This document shows positions 35,154 through 43,902 of a stretch of DNA of 64,000 nt, piece after piece. The stretch is taken from positions 1-64,000 of the forward strand of contig JAMXLO010000103.1 in the NCBI GenBank assembly GCA_024280945.1, given 5' to 3'. A program made the position numbers and the translations under genes. The notes below the pieces were generated by a model that had not been told where the DNA came from, did not search any database, and saw only the letters and a program-made list of their open reading frames with translations. Positions within the stretch are counted from its first letter, which is position 1; each line of letters starts with the position of its first letter. This stretch comes from Acetobacteraceae bacterium (GTDB taxonomy: Bacteria; Pseudomonadota; Alphaproteobacteria; Acetobacterales; Acetobacteraceae).

Positions 35154-35417
35154 ATGCGCAGGACTCTGATCATAGCTGGCGTCGCGTTGCTGGCCGGTTG
35201 CTCAAATACGTATGATCCCGGCCAACGCGCCTTGGGCGGCGGCTTGATCGGTGGCGCCGGAGGGGCCGCGATTGGCGGACTTGCGGGCGGGGGCAAGGGC
35301 GCGCTGATCGGTGGTGGTGTCGGCGCCGCTGGGGGTGCCTTGGCTGGTGCGGCCACGACACCGGAACCGCGACGCGGCATGTACAGCAGCGGCAGCGGCA
35401 GTTACTATGCCTATTGA
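35154..35417 (+). CDS. Small glycine-zipper lipoprotein
   Basis: The 87-residue precursor has a lipoprotein signal MRRTLIIAGVALLAGC with lipobox LLAGC. Residues 31-70 are a glycine zipper (repeats of GxxxG such as GGGLIGGAGGAAIGG), which packs in membranes in SlyB/OmpA-associated lipoproteins. GGGAGG lies 8 bp before the ATG. It probably sits in the outer or inner membrane. The 290-bp gap before it holds no gene I can support. Confidence 0.8.
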   Translation: MRRTLIIAGVALLAGCSNTYDPGQRALGGGLIGGAGGAAIGGLAGGGKGALIGGGVGAAGGALAGAATTPEPRRGMYSSGSGSYYAY

Positions 35418-35467
35418 GGCCAGTTAAGGCGCGGCGCTCGCTCGGCATGGTCAAGAGCAGCTAAGTC

Positions 35468-35698
35468 GTGCAGAGCGAGGTGCCGCGCAATCTTTTGCCG
35501 GCGCTGGCCGCCGCCAGCGTGGGCGGGACGACGGCGGCGAGCGGCCTGATCGTCGTCAATACCGGTTCGCTGCGCGAGCTTATTCTCCATAGCGGGAGCG
35601 GGTGGCTGGCCGCGCTGCTGCTCTGCATGGGATTTGTCACAACATTCGGTGCAGTCGCCCTAGGTCTCGCCGCAAGCCGCGGCGAGACAGCGGATTAG
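35468..35698 (+). CDS. Small two-pass membrane protein, unknown
   Basis: A GTG start at 35468 opens 76 codons for a protein with two hydrophobic segments (about residues 10-30 and 43-68). I do not know a function. It lies 50 bp after the glycine-zipper lipoprotein on the same strand. The ribosome-binding site is poor (AGAGCAGCTAAGTC upstream). Hydrophobicity in only this frame and the gap-free reading support it moderately. Nothing else is visible in 35699-35852. Confidence 0.5.
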   Translation: MQSEVPRNLLPALAAASVGGTTAASGLIVVNTGSLRELILHSGSGWLAALLLCMGFVTTFGAVALGLAASRGETAD

Positions 35699-35852
35699 GC
35701 GCCGACACATCCGGATCGCGACTGCGGACCAACGTCCCACGAGCGGGTACATCGCGCGACACTTGTCATTCTGGCCGTCTAGACAGCCCATACCATGTCG
35801 AAGGCGGAGATGGCGTCGCGAACCTGCCTGATGCGAAGTGCTCGCTGGTGCC

Positions 35853-36899
35853 TCATTGTGCGGCCTCGGCCTGCGCCGGTTCGGCAAACAGCGGCATCAC
35901 CTCGCGCGCCAAGCGGCGCATGCTCTGCCGGCCACGCTCGCCGCCGCCCGAACCACCGCCATTGACCAGCACGTAACCGACACCGGCCTGGCGCAGCGTT
36001 TCCAGCCGGTGCGCAATTTCGTCCGGGCTGCCGTACATCGCGCTGTTGACGTTGACCGTGTGCGGATCGCCGGTGGCGCGGTCGGGGCCACCGTGCACTG
36101 TGCCGTCAGGCTGCGTTGCCAGCTTCAATTGGCGCAAGCGGTTGTGCAACCGCCGCTCCAGCGCTGCGTCGCGTTCATCGGCTCTGTCCGTAACGAAGAA
36201 CGCGCGCGTTACGCCGACCCGCATTGGATCGTAGCGCCGCCCTTGCAACTCGACGGCGGCACGGAACCAGGCGATGCTCTGCGCCACGTCCTCGGGCGAC
36301 GCATATTGCCCGAGCAGCAGGTTGAATCCGCGTTCGGCGACGCTGCGGATCGAGCGCTCGCTGCCGGCGCCCATCCAAATCTGCGGATGCGGCTTCTGCG
36401 CCGAAGGCGGTTCGACGACGATGTCGTTGAACCGCCAGTACTTGCCGCGATGCGAGAAGCGCTGCTCGGAGGTCCATGCCTTCAGCAGTATTTCGAGCGA
36501 CTCTTCGAAGCGCGCATCGGCTTCTTGCATCGGCATGTCGAAGCCGGCGAACTCGTTGTAGCGATAGCCTTTGCCGATGCCGAAATCGAGCCGGCCGCCG
36601 GACAGCAGGTCGAGCGTTGCCGCCTGCTCGGCCAGCAGCACGGGGTTGTGCCAAGGCAGCACGATCACCGCCGTGCCGAGACGCAGCGTGCGCGTGCGAG
36701 CGCCGAGCCAGGTCAGCAGGTTCAGTGTGGCCGAGACCTGGCCGAAGCCGGTGAAGTGATGTTCGACGACAAAGGTTCCGTGGAAGCCAAGTGCCTCGGC
36801 TTCGATGTTGTATTCGATGAAGTCACGGTAGCCCTCGGCGCTATCGAACTCGCCGCTGCCGCGGCGCGCAGCGGCGCTGCCGAACAATCCGAACCGCAT
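35853..36899 (-). CDS. Luciferase-like (LLM class) flavin-dependent oxidoreductase
   Basis: The 348-residue protein has the bacterial luciferase-like fold: MRFGLFG start, VVEHHFTGFGQVS near residue 43, LGTAVIVLPWHNPVLLAEQAATLD near 73-96, and RLDFGIGKGY near 103. These enzymes are FMNH2-dependent monooxygenases. The substrate cannot be read. A flexible Gly-rich stretch (NGGGSGGGERG, about 315) is near the C-terminus. The gene is divergent from a second, distinct luciferase-like gene with only 70 bp between their starts, so they may share control. Confidence 0.9.
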   Translation of the reverse strand: MRFGLFGSAAARRGSGEFDSAEGYRDFIEYNIEAEALGFHGTFVVEHHFTGFGQVSATLNLLTWLGARTRTLRLGTAVIVLPWHNPVLLAEQAATLDLLSGGRLDFGIGKGYRYNEFAGFDMPMQEADARFEESLEILLKAWTSEQRFSHRGKYWRFNDIVVEPPSAQKPHPQIWMGAGSERSIRSVAERGFNLLLGQYASPEDVAQSIAWFRAAVELQGRRYDPMRVGVTRAFFVTDRADERDAALERRLHNRLRQLKLATQPDGTVHGGPDRATGDPHTVNVNSAMYGSPDEIAHRLETLRQAGVGYVLVNGGGSGGGERGRQSMRRLAREVMPLFAEPAQAEAAQ

Positions 36900-36969
36900 G
36901 TGATGGTCTCCATTGTCGAGGGCAGGTTACGCGTTGCGCAGTGGCCGGCCAAATGCCACGCTGACACGC

Positions 36970-38001
36970 ATGGAGTTCGGCTGGTACCACGAGTTCCACC
37001 GTCAGGTGGAACAGCAATCGGACGCCGATGCCTTCGCCCAGGCGCTTGAGCAGGTGGTGGAGGCCGAGCGCTGGGGGCTGGATGCAGTCTGGCTGGCGGA
37101 GATTCACCAGCAGGCCTCGCGTTCCGTGCTGAGCGCGCCGCTGACCGTCGCGGCCGCGATCGCCGCACGAACCAGCCGTCTTAAGATCGGCACCGGCGTG
37201 CAGGTACTGCCACTGTGCCATCCGCTGCGGCTGGCGGAGGAGACTGCGACCATCGACCAGATCAGTCGCGGGCGGCTGCTGCTGGGTGCGGGTCGCAGCG
37301 GCAATCCGCGTGCCTATGCCGCGTATGGCGTGCCGTATGCGGAAAGCCGCGAGCGGTTCTACGAGACGCTGGACATCCTCAAGCAGGCATGGACGCAGCC
37401 AAGCTTCTCCTACGCGGGCAAATACTGGCAGTTCAACGAGGCGCGTGCGGTGCCGCGGCCGTACCAGCAGCCGCACCCGCCGATCCGTATCGCCGGCGCC
37501 AGCGAGGACACGTTCCCGGTACTCGGCGCTCTTGGTTACCCGCTGTTCGTCGCTGTGCGCAGCGGCTCGCTGTCCGGGTTGGCGCCCGATCTGCAGGCGT
37601 ATCGCGACGCCTATCAGGCCGCCGGCCATCCGGGAAAAGGCGGTGTGTATCTACGCCTGTCGCTGCATCTCGCAGATACCGATGCGCGCGCGCTGGAAGA
37701 GGCCGAGCCGAGCGTGATGCAGGGCTACCGGACCCTGACGACGCGGCTGGAAGGTTCTCCGAACGCCCGCCGGCGTGCCGAGCTGGAGACGGTGCGCAGC
37801 ATCACCTATGAACAGGTGCTGCGTGACAAAGTCGTGGTGGGCTCTCCCGGGCACGTTGCAGAAAGGCTGCTGCAGCTGCATCGGGAACTGGAGATTGATG
37901 GCATCCTGGCCGAGTTGAATTTTGGCGGCGCCATCCCGGCAGAGCTGATGATGCGTTCGCTGCGGCTGCTGTGCGAAGAAGTGAAGCCGCGGTTCGTCTG
38001 A
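36970..38001 (+). CDS. Luciferase-like (LLM class) flavin-dependent oxidoreductase
   Basis: This 343-residue luciferase-like monooxygenase starts MEFGWYHEF and shows WLAEIHQQ near residue 42, LKIGTGVQVLPLCHPLRLAEE near 72-92, and RLLLGAGRSG near 104. ATG 36970 was chosen from the family N-terminus; the frame opens earlier at 36913. It is divergent from the related gene at 35853-36899, but the two sequences differ clearly, so this is not a recent duplication. The substrate is unknown. Confidence 0.9.
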   Translation: MEFGWYHEFHRQVEQQSDADAFAQALEQVVEAERWGLDAVWLAEIHQQASRSVLSAPLTVAAAIAARTSRLKIGTGVQVLPLCHPLRLAEETATIDQISRGRLLLGAGRSGNPRAYAAYGVPYAESRERFYETLDILKQAWTQPSFSYAGKYWQFNEARAVPRPYQQPHPPIRIAGASEDTFPVLGALGYPLFVAVRSGSLSGLAPDLQAYRDAYQAAGHPGKGGVYLRLSLHLADTDARALEEAEPSVMQGYRTLTTRLEGSPNARRRAELETVRSITYEQVLRDKVVVGSPGHVAERLLQLHRELEIDGILAELNFGGAIPAELMMRSLRLLCEEVKPRFV

Positions 38002-38061
38002 GGATCCTGTGCACGCCAATGTGATGGAGCCCGAACCGCCCGTGCGAGTTGTCATACGCCC

Positions 38062-38946
38062 ATGACCGTTCTGCGCGTTATCCACCGCACGCACTATCGT
38101 TATTCGGGACCGGTCACTTTCGGCCCGCACCGACTGATGATGCGGCCACGGGATAGCCATGATCTGCGGTTGCTCGACACCGGGCTCACTATGTCGCCAC
38201 CGGCGTCGGTGCGGTGGCTGCACGACGTATTCGACAACTCCGTCGCGATCGCCCGATTCTCCCAGCCGGGCGCCGAGTTGCTGGTGGAGTCGTCGTTCCG
38301 CGCCGAGCATTTTCCGCTGTCAGAGGCAGCGGTGGTGTTGGAAGAGTATGCGCGGCGATATCCGTTCAGCTATGACGCACTGGAGATCCCTGATCTCGGC
38401 CACACAATGGAGCGTCACTATCCCGATCCGGAACGCCGGATCGATGCCTGGGCACGACGCTTCGTTGAGCAGCGCCAGGATGGCGACACAATGGCGATCC
38501 TGCACGACATGGTCCGGGCGATCGCCGCCGAGTTCAACTACAACTGGCGTGATGAGATGGGTACCCAGGACCCTCTGGTGACGCTGAACACGGGCACGGG
38601 CACCTGTCGCGATTTTGCATTGTTCCTGATGGAGGCGGCACGGAGTCTGGGCTTCGCTGCGCGTTTCGTCTCGGGTTATCTGTACGACGAAGAGCGGGTC
38701 GGTGAACCGCAGCTGGTGGGCGGCGGCGTCACGCATGCCTGGGTGCAGATCTATCTGCCGGGTGGCGGATGGGTCGAGTTCGATCCGACCAACACGCTGG
38801 TGGGTGGGCGCAACCTGATCCGGGTGGCTGTCGCGCGAGACCCGAGTCAGGCGGTCCCATTGAGCGGCAGTTTCACTGGGCCGACCAATGCGTATCTTGG
38901 CATGGACGTGCAGGTGCAGATCACCGCGGATGCTGGAGGCAATTGA
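38062..38946 (+). CDS. Transglutaminase-like protease family protein
   Basis: The 294-residue protein has an N-terminal beta domain (MTVLRVIHRTHYRYSGPV, typical of this family) and a transglutaminase core with catalytic Cys in GTGTCRDFA near residue 178, His in THAWVQIYLPGGGWVEFDPT near 225, and Asp in the same stretch. All three catalytic residues are present. It probably acts as a cysteine peptidase on proteins or peptides; no signal peptide is visible, so it is cytoplasmic. The stop forms TGATG with the next small gene. Confidence 0.92.
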   Translation: MTVLRVIHRTHYRYSGPVTFGPHRLMMRPRDSHDLRLLDTGLTMSPPASVRWLHDVFDNSVAIARFSQPGAELLVESSFRAEHFPLSEAAVVLEEYARRYPFSYDALEIPDLGHTMERHYPDPERRIDAWARRFVEQRQDGDTMAILHDMVRAIAAEFNYNWRDEMGTQDPLVTLNTGTGTCRDFALFLMEAARSLGFAARFVSGYLYDEERVGEPQLVGGGVTHAWVQIYLPGGGWVEFDPTNTLVGGRNLIRVAVARDPSQAVPLSGSFTGPTNAYLGMDVQVQITADAGGN

Positions 38947-39191
38947 TGAGCGATTCGGGTTCGGGCGGTCTTCGTGACTCTATCACAGATGCAGCACAGC
39001 ACGTTGCCGGTGGCGTTCACTCGGCGGCGGACCAGGTGAGCAATGCTGCGTGCCGGGCGCATGATGGCATCGGCGAGGTGCGCCAAGTGATCCGCGCGCA
39101 GCCGATCACCGCCGCGCTTGTGGTGTTCGCGCTGGGTTATCTGTTCGGACGGCTGGGCGCCCTCATTCCGAGCGGGTCGCGGCGTGCCTGA
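38946..39191 (+). CDS. Small membrane-anchored protein, YqjD/DUF883-like
   Basis: The 81-residue product has an amphipathic N-terminal half (DSITDAAQHVAGGVHSAADQ) and one C-terminal membrane segment (ITAALVVFALGYLFGRLGAL), followed by a short basic end. This layout is that of YqjD/ElaB-type ribosome-associated membrane proteins; similarity is structural and weak. It is translationally coupled to the transglutaminase gene (TGATG). Its last 29 bp overlap the convergent permease gene. Confidence 0.75.
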   Translation: MSDSGSGGLRDSITDAAQHVAGGVHSAADQVSNAACRAHDGIGEVRQVIRAQPITAALVVFALGYLFGRLGALIPSGSRRA

Positions 39192-39993
39192 TCAGGGCGA
39201 TCGCGGCGAGCGCTGCAGCGATGACCAGGAAGGATAGCCCGGTGGTGACCGTGCCGAGTGCGTACAGCACCGGTGTGGTGACGTTCGTCGTCATACCGAA
39301 GATTTCCAACGGCAGTGTATTGTCGCTGCCGGCGGTGAGCAGAGTGCGGGCAAATTCGTCGTAGGACAGCGTAAAGCCGAACAAAGCGACGCCCACCACG
39401 CTGGGGGCGATGATCGGCAGCACCACGTGACGAAATCGCTGCCACGGCGAAGCCCCGAGGTCGAGAGCTGCTTCCTCCCAGGCGCGGTTGAAGCGGTTGA
39501 ACACGGCGAACATGATCAGCAGGCCGAACGGCAGCGTCCAGGTGAGCTGGGCGCCGAAGGCTGAGGTGTACCAGGTCGGATCAAGCCCCGCGAGATTGAA
39601 CAACAGGCCGATGCCGAGACTGACCAGGATCGATGGGATGATCAGGCTGGCGACGGTGAGGGTGAACAATGCGCCGCTGCCGATGAAGCGACGGCGAAAT
39701 GCGAGGCCGGCGGCAATCGAGATGACCACGGTTGTCGCCATGACCATGCTGCCAAGCAGCAGCGATCGGGTGAGGGCACCCGCGAAGTCGCCGACGGCCT
39801 GCGGCTCGAACAGGCGTGCGAACCAGTGCAGCGAGACGCCATTCATCGGAAAGGTGAGGCCCCCGTTCGGTCCCTGGAACGAGAGGATGATGATGGTGAG
39901 AGTGGGTCCGTAGAGGAACAGCACGAACAGGCAGAAGAACGCTGTCAGGACGGTGCGGCCGATGAGTGTGAGGGTCACCGGTGGCCGCCGCAA
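39163..39993 (-). CDS. ABC importer permease, PotC-like
   Basis: The 276-residue inner-membrane protein has six hydrophobic segments and the permease EAA loop EEAALDLGASPWQRFRHVVLP near residue 171. SFNRFNRAWEEAA-type context and N-terminal LYGPTLTIIILSF match the spermidine/putrescine (PotC) group. It follows a second permease and a binding-protein gene on the same strand, separated by a 118-bp gap holding an inverted pair of palindromic repeats. The cluster has no ATPase gene. Confidence 0.92.
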   Translation of the reverse strand: MRRPPVTLTLIGRTVLTAFFCLFVLFLYGPTLTIIILSFQGPNGGLTFPMNGVSLHWFARLFEPQAVGDFAGALTRSLLLGSMVMATTVVISIAAGLAFRRRFIGSGALFTLTVASLIIPSILVSLGIGLLFNLAGLDPTWYTSAFGAQLTWTLPFGLLIMFAVFNRFNRAWEEAALDLGASPWQRFRHVVLPIIAPSVVGVALFGFTLSYDEFARTLLTAGSDNTLPLEIFGMTTNVTTPVLYALGTVTTGLSFLVIAAALAAIALIRHAATRSE

Positions 39994-39995
39994 TT

Positions 39996-40091
39996 CTCCC
40001 CCTTCCCTTGCGGGAGGGGGTGAGGGGGAGGGGACCCGCGTCTATACGCAGACCCCTCCCCCCGCCCCCCTCCCGCGAGGGGAGGGGGAGT
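39996..40091. repeat. Head-to-head pair of short palindromic elements
   Basis: Two copies face each other: CCCCCTTCCC-TTGC-GGGAGGGGG (39998-40020) with GAGGGGGAGGGG after it, and on the right the mirror CCCCTCCCCCCGCCCCCC then CTCCC-GCGA-GGGGAGGGGG (to 40091). A short near-palindrome CGCGTCTATACGCAGA lies at the centre. The whole could fold into one long hairpin. It lies between the two permease genes and could stabilise the 5' mRNA segment and lower expression of the second permease. Confidence 0.8.
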
Positions 40092-40111
40092 AGTTCGTGC
40101 GATCTTCGCCG

Positions 40112-40978
40112 TCACAGCTCCTTCCTGATGGCGACGATGCGCAGGATCGCGGCGATCATCAGCAGCACGACGGCGAGCAGCACCACCGCGTTGGCGCAGG
40201 CGGCGGGGTATTGCAGCAAAGAGATCTGGTTGGAGATCATCAGACCGACGGATGCACTCTGCCCGCCGCTCATCAGCCGCACGGTGATGAAGTCGCCCAT
40301 CACCAGCGTGACGACGAAGATCGAGCCTATGGCGATGCCGGGCTTGCACAACGGGATGATGACGTGCGCAACGATCTGCCAGAAGCGGGCGCCACCGTCG
40401 ATCGCCGCCTCGATCAGACGCCGGTCGATCCGCATCATGGTATTGAAGATCGGCGTCACCACGAACAATGTATACAGATGCACATACGCAAGCACCACAG
40501 CGAAGTCGGAGAACAGCAGGAACTCCAGCGGTTGGCGGATCAGGCCGAGGCGCAGCAATACCGTGTTGAGCAGGCCCTCGCGGCCGAGAAAGGGCACCCA
40601 GGAGATCATGCGGATGATGTTCGAGGTGAGGAACGGGATCGTGCATACCAGAAACAGCACGAGCTGTGTCACCCGTCCTTGCACCACGAAGGCGAGATAG
40701 AACGACACCCAGAAGCCGACGACCAACGTTATCGCCCAGACGATGGCGGTGAAGCGCAATGTGCTGAGATAGGTGCGCCAGGTGACCATGGATCCCAGGA
40801 CATCACGATAGTTCGTCAGCACGAAGCTGGGGATGATCTGGACGCTGTCGTAGTCGAAGAAGCTGACAACGACCAACACGATCATCGGCAGCAGTAGGAA
40901 GGCGGCAAGGATGACCGCGAGCGGCGCCGCCTGCAGGTAGGGCGCGCGCAGCTTCACGCGGCGATGAACTCGTTCCAT
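40112..40978 (-). CDS. ABC importer permease, PotB-like
   Basis: The 288-residue protein has six membrane segments and the EAA loop EAAIDGGARFWQIVAHVIIP near residue 190. LPMIVLVVVSFFDYD near 30 and TSNIIRMISWVPFLG near 117 are typical of PotB-type permeases for spermidine/putrescine or related solutes. Its start overlaps the end of the binding-protein gene by 25 bp, indicating coupling. No ATP-binding subunit lies nearby. Confidence 0.92.
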   Translation of the reverse strand: MERVHRRVKLRAPYLQAAPLAVILAAFLLLPMIVLVVVSFFDYDSVQIIPSFVLTNYRDVLGSMVTWRTYLSTLRFTAIVWAITLVVGFWVSFYLAFVVQGRVTQLVLFLVCTIPFLTSNIIRMISWVPFLGREGLLNTVLLRLGLIRQPLEFLLFSDFAVVLAYVHLYTLFVVTPIFNTMMRIDRRLIEAAIDGGARFWQIVAHVIIPLCKPGIAIGSIFVVTLVMGDFITVRLMSGGQSASVGLMISNQISLLQYPAACANAVVLLAVVLLMIAAILRIVAIRKEL

Positions 40979-42228
40979 TTCTGGATCATGTAACGATCCT
41001 CGGTCATCACCGAGTTCCAGCAGGCCACGTGGCCCATGCGCTCGTAGAAAGAACCACCATCGCGCACTGCGCCGGCTTTTTCCATGATCTTGCCCTCGGG
41101 GCTTTTGATGTCGGCCTGTGCGGGCTTACCTTCGATCCAGAAGCCCCATTCGTCCGGGCTCATATAGTTTTTCGACGTCTCCAGCACCGCGCTGTAGTAG
41201 CCCTGGCGATTGAGATATGCGCCGACCCAGCCGGACAGATACCAGTTGATGTACTCGTAGGCAGCATCCAGTTCGAGCCCGCTCAGATGTTTGGCGATGC
41301 CGAGGCCGCCGGCCCAGGCACGATAGCCTTCCGCCAATGGCTGGTAGGTGCAGGCAATACCCTTGGATCGCACGGCGGCGACCGCCGGCGACCACATCGA
41401 CTGGATCACCACCTCGCCGGACGTCATCAGGTTGACGCTCTCATCAAAGGTTTTCCAGAAGGCCCGGAACTGGCCGGATTTCTTGGTGTCGATCAGAAAG
41501 GCGACGGTCTTGTCGATCTCCGGGCGGGTCATGTTGCCCTTGTCGACGTATTGCATCGTGCCGAGCGATTCCATGACCATCGCAGCGTCCATGATGCCGA
41601 TGCCGGGGATATTGAGGATCGCCGCCTTGCCCTTAAAGGTCGGATCGACCAGATCCTTCCAATTCCTGATCGGCCGGCCGACGAGATCGGGGCGGATCCC
41701 GAGGGTGTCGGCGTTGTAGATGGTCGGAATAAGTGTCGCCCATTGGGTTGGATGCGGCGCAAACTTCGTCGAGGCCTTGCTCTCGACGAAGGCCACAGTG
41801 TGCGGCGCGGTGCCTTGGGCAACCTGCGATGTCGGCGTGAGCTTGCCGCTGGTGAAGATCGGCACGATCTTGTCGAACAGTTTTATTCGTTTGGTGTCCA
41901 TCGGCTGCAGCACGCCGGTGGGGAATACCTTCTTGGTGATGAAGTATTCGATGTCGGCCACATCATAAGATTTGGGCTGCGTCACCGCCTTTTGTGTGAC
42001 GGCGTCGGTGTCGAGGGCGGTCATCTGCAAGGTGAAGCCCAGATCCGCTTTCACCTTGTCGGCGATCGCATTGAGGTTCGATACACCGGTGCCGAACTGG
42101 CGCAGCGTCACGTTCTTGATGTTCTGCGCCCAGATGGTGGGAAAACCGGCCAGTGTTCCGGCTGTGGCGAGGCTGGCGGTGCGCAGCAGGCGGCGACGGC
42201 TGAAGGGGCCGGCAAGTTTCCTGATCAT
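40954..42228 (-). CDS. Periplasmic solute-binding protein, PotD/spermidine-type
   Basis: The 424-residue precursor has a twin-arginine signal, SRRRLLRTASLATAGTLAGF near residue 9, cleaved after WAQ. The mature protein is a type II periplasmic binding protein: YFITKKVFPTGVLQPMD near 90, IPTIYNADTLGIRPDLVG near 162 and SGEVVIQSMWSPAVAAV near 265 are like iron/spermidine-binding proteins. ATG 42228 lacks a strong ribosome-binding site; the frame opens further upstream without family sequence. The gene leads a three-gene importer unit and is divergent from an M81 metallopeptidase. Confidence 0.92.
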   Translation of the reverse strand: MIRKLAGPFSRRRLLRTASLATAGTLAGFPTIWAQNIKNVTLRQFGTGVSNLNAIADKVKADLGFTLQMTALDTDAVTQKAVTQPKSYDVADIEYFITKKVFPTGVLQPMDTKRIKLFDKIVPIFTSGKLTPTSQVAQGTAPHTVAFVESKASTKFAPHPTQWATLIPTIYNADTLGIRPDLVGRPIRNWKDLVDPTFKGKAAILNIPGIGIMDAAMVMESLGTMQYVDKGNMTRPEIDKTVAFLIDTKKSGQFRAFWKTFDESVNLMTSGEVVIQSMWSPAVAAVRSKGIACTYQPLAEGYRAWAGGLGIAKHLSGLELDAAYEYINWYLSGWVGAYLNRQGYYSAVLETSKNYMSPDEWGFWIEGKPAQADIKSPEGKIMEKAGAVRDGGSFYERMGHVACWNSVMTEDRYMIQKWNEFIAA

Positions 42229-42408
42229 GGTGGCGGGGCGTCCTCTTTCCCGGTTCGTTCGGTGGGCGACAGTGCACGCGGTGTACCAGCGGCTGAAGGA
42301 CCGAGACGTTCTGTCACGGCGCCAATTGCCTCTGCCGGAGGCACACGTTGGCGCGGAGAGCGGCAACGGCCGTATGCTGGGCGGATCGACCTATGTCCGG
42401 GGGACCCG

Positions 42409-43902
42409 ATGCGGCTGCTGCTGGCGACGATGTCGCACGAGACCAACACCTTCTCGCCGGTGCCGACCAGGCTGGAGCGGTTCTGTCGCGATGGGACCGC
42501 GCTGCTGGCCGGTCAGACAGCAATCGACTTCTATCGCGGCACGGGAACCTGCATGGGCGGCTACCTTGCGGTGGCGGACGAGGTTGGGGCGGAGGTGGTG
42601 GTGCCCGTGTGCGCCAGCGCTCCACCCAGCGGGCCGGTGGACGGTGAAGCCTACGAGACGTTCTGCCGCATGATCACCGATGAGGTGGCGAAGGGCGGGT
42701 TCGATGCTCTGTGGCTCGACCTGCATGGCGCCATGGTCACCGACCGGTTCGACGATGGCGAGGGCGAACTGCTGCGCCGCATCCGCGCCATCGACAGGAC
42801 GACGCCGCTCTGTGTGGCGTATGACATGCACGCCAATGTTTTCGACGCGATGGTCGGTAACGCGCAGGTGGTCACCGGCTACCAGACCTATCCGCACATC
42901 GACCAGAAGCAGACGGCGGAGCGTGCCGCGCGGGCATTGTTGTGCGTCATGCGCGGCGAGGTGCGTCCGACGTCCGCCTGGCGGTCGGCGCCGATGCTGC
43001 CGCATGTGATGGCGCAGGGGACGCATCGGACGCCGAACAGGGACCTGCAGGCGATGTGTGCAGCATGGGAGGCGAGCGGGCGCGCACTGGCCGCCAGTCT
43101 GTTCGTCGGTTTCCCTCACGCCGATGTCGAGATGGCGGGACTGTCGGCGGTGGTGACGACGGACAACGATCCGGCGGACGCACGCGCGATGGTGGATGAA
43201 CTGGTCAGCGCAGCCTGGCAGGCGCGGCGCGATTTCATGTTCCACATCGAACCGCTGGAGGCGTCGGTACGGCGCGCCAAGGCGCTCGGTGCGCCGGGGC
43301 AGTTACCGGTGGTGCTGCTTGATCACTACGACAACTGCGCCAGCGGCGGGACGATGGATACCACAGACACGTTGCGCGAGATCATCCGGCAGGAGCTCGA
43401 CGATGTGGTTTTCTTCGGCATCTACGATCCGGACGCGGTACGGCAGGCGGTGGAGGCGGGTGTCGGTGCGACGGTCACGGTGTCGATCGGCGCCAAACTG
43501 CCGATGCCGCAACTGCCGGTGGCGAGTTCGCCGCTGAGCGTCACCGGCGTGGTGCAGACGATTTCTTCCGGAGCTTTCCGGCTGAAGGGCGGGCTGACGC
43601 CCGGGTTGCAGGTATACATGGGGCGCACGGTGGTGCTGGATACCGGCAAGGTGCAGATCGTACTGCTGAGCCGCCACATCGAACCGACGGCACAGGAAAT
43701 GCTGCAGGTGTTGGGGATTGATCCCTCGCGCAAGAAATACATGGCGATCAAGAGCCGCGTACACTGGCGTGCCGACCTCGGCAAGATTGCGCGGGAGATC
43801 GTCGAGTGCGCTGGTGTGGGGGTGTGCACATCCGACTATGGGCAGTTGACGTTCCGCAAAGTACGCCGGCCGGTGTTCCCACTCGATCCCGATATGCAGT
43901 AG
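42409..43902 (+). CDS. M81-family metallopeptidase (MlrC-like)
   Basis: The 497 residues match the MlrC family: MRLLLATMSHETNTFSPVPT at the start, WLDLHGAMVTD near residue 104, DMHANVF near 142, and DHYDNCASGGTMDTT near 305. The conserved Asp and His residues likely bind zinc. MlrC was named for microcystin-degradation; most homologues have unknown peptide substrates and lie next to ABC importers, as here. ATG 42409 was chosen from the family start. The frame is open far upstream, but that sequence is antisense to the binding-protein gene. It is divergent from the importer, with 180 bp between starts. Confidence 0.93.
   Translation: MRLLLATMSHETNTFSPVPTRLERFCRDGTALLAGQTAIDFYRGTGTCMGGYLAVADEVGAEVVVPVCASAPPSGPVDGEAYETFCRMITDEVAKGGFDALWLDLHGAMVTDRFDDGEGELLRRIRAIDRTTPLCVAYDMHANVFDAMVGNAQVVTGYQTYPHIDQKQTAERAARALLCVMRGEVRPTSAWRSAPMLPHVMAQGTHRTPNRDLQAMCAAWEASGRALAASLFVGFPHADVEMAGLSAVVTTDNDPADARAMVDELVSAAWQARRDFMFHIEPLEASVRRAKALGAPGQLPVVLLDHYDNCASGGTMDTTDTLREIIRQELDDVVFFGIYDPDAVRQAVEAGVGATVTVSIGAKLPMPQLPVASSPLSVTGVVQTISSGAFRLKGGLTPGLQVYMGRTVVLDTGKVQIVLLSRHIEPTAQEMLQVLGIDPSRKKYMAIKSRVHWRADLGKIAREIVECAGVGVCTSDYGQLTFRKVRRPVFPLDPDMQ

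Noticed and set aside
34981-35169. 62-codon ORF before the glycine-zipper lipoprotein
   Set aside because: It has no ribosome-binding site or family match and overlaps the start of the lipoprotein gene.
41029-42408. Open frame of over 450 codons on the + strand in front of the M81 gene
   Set aside because: It is antisense to the solute-binding protein, has no family sequence, and results from GC-rich codon bias. The M81 family begins at ATG 42409.
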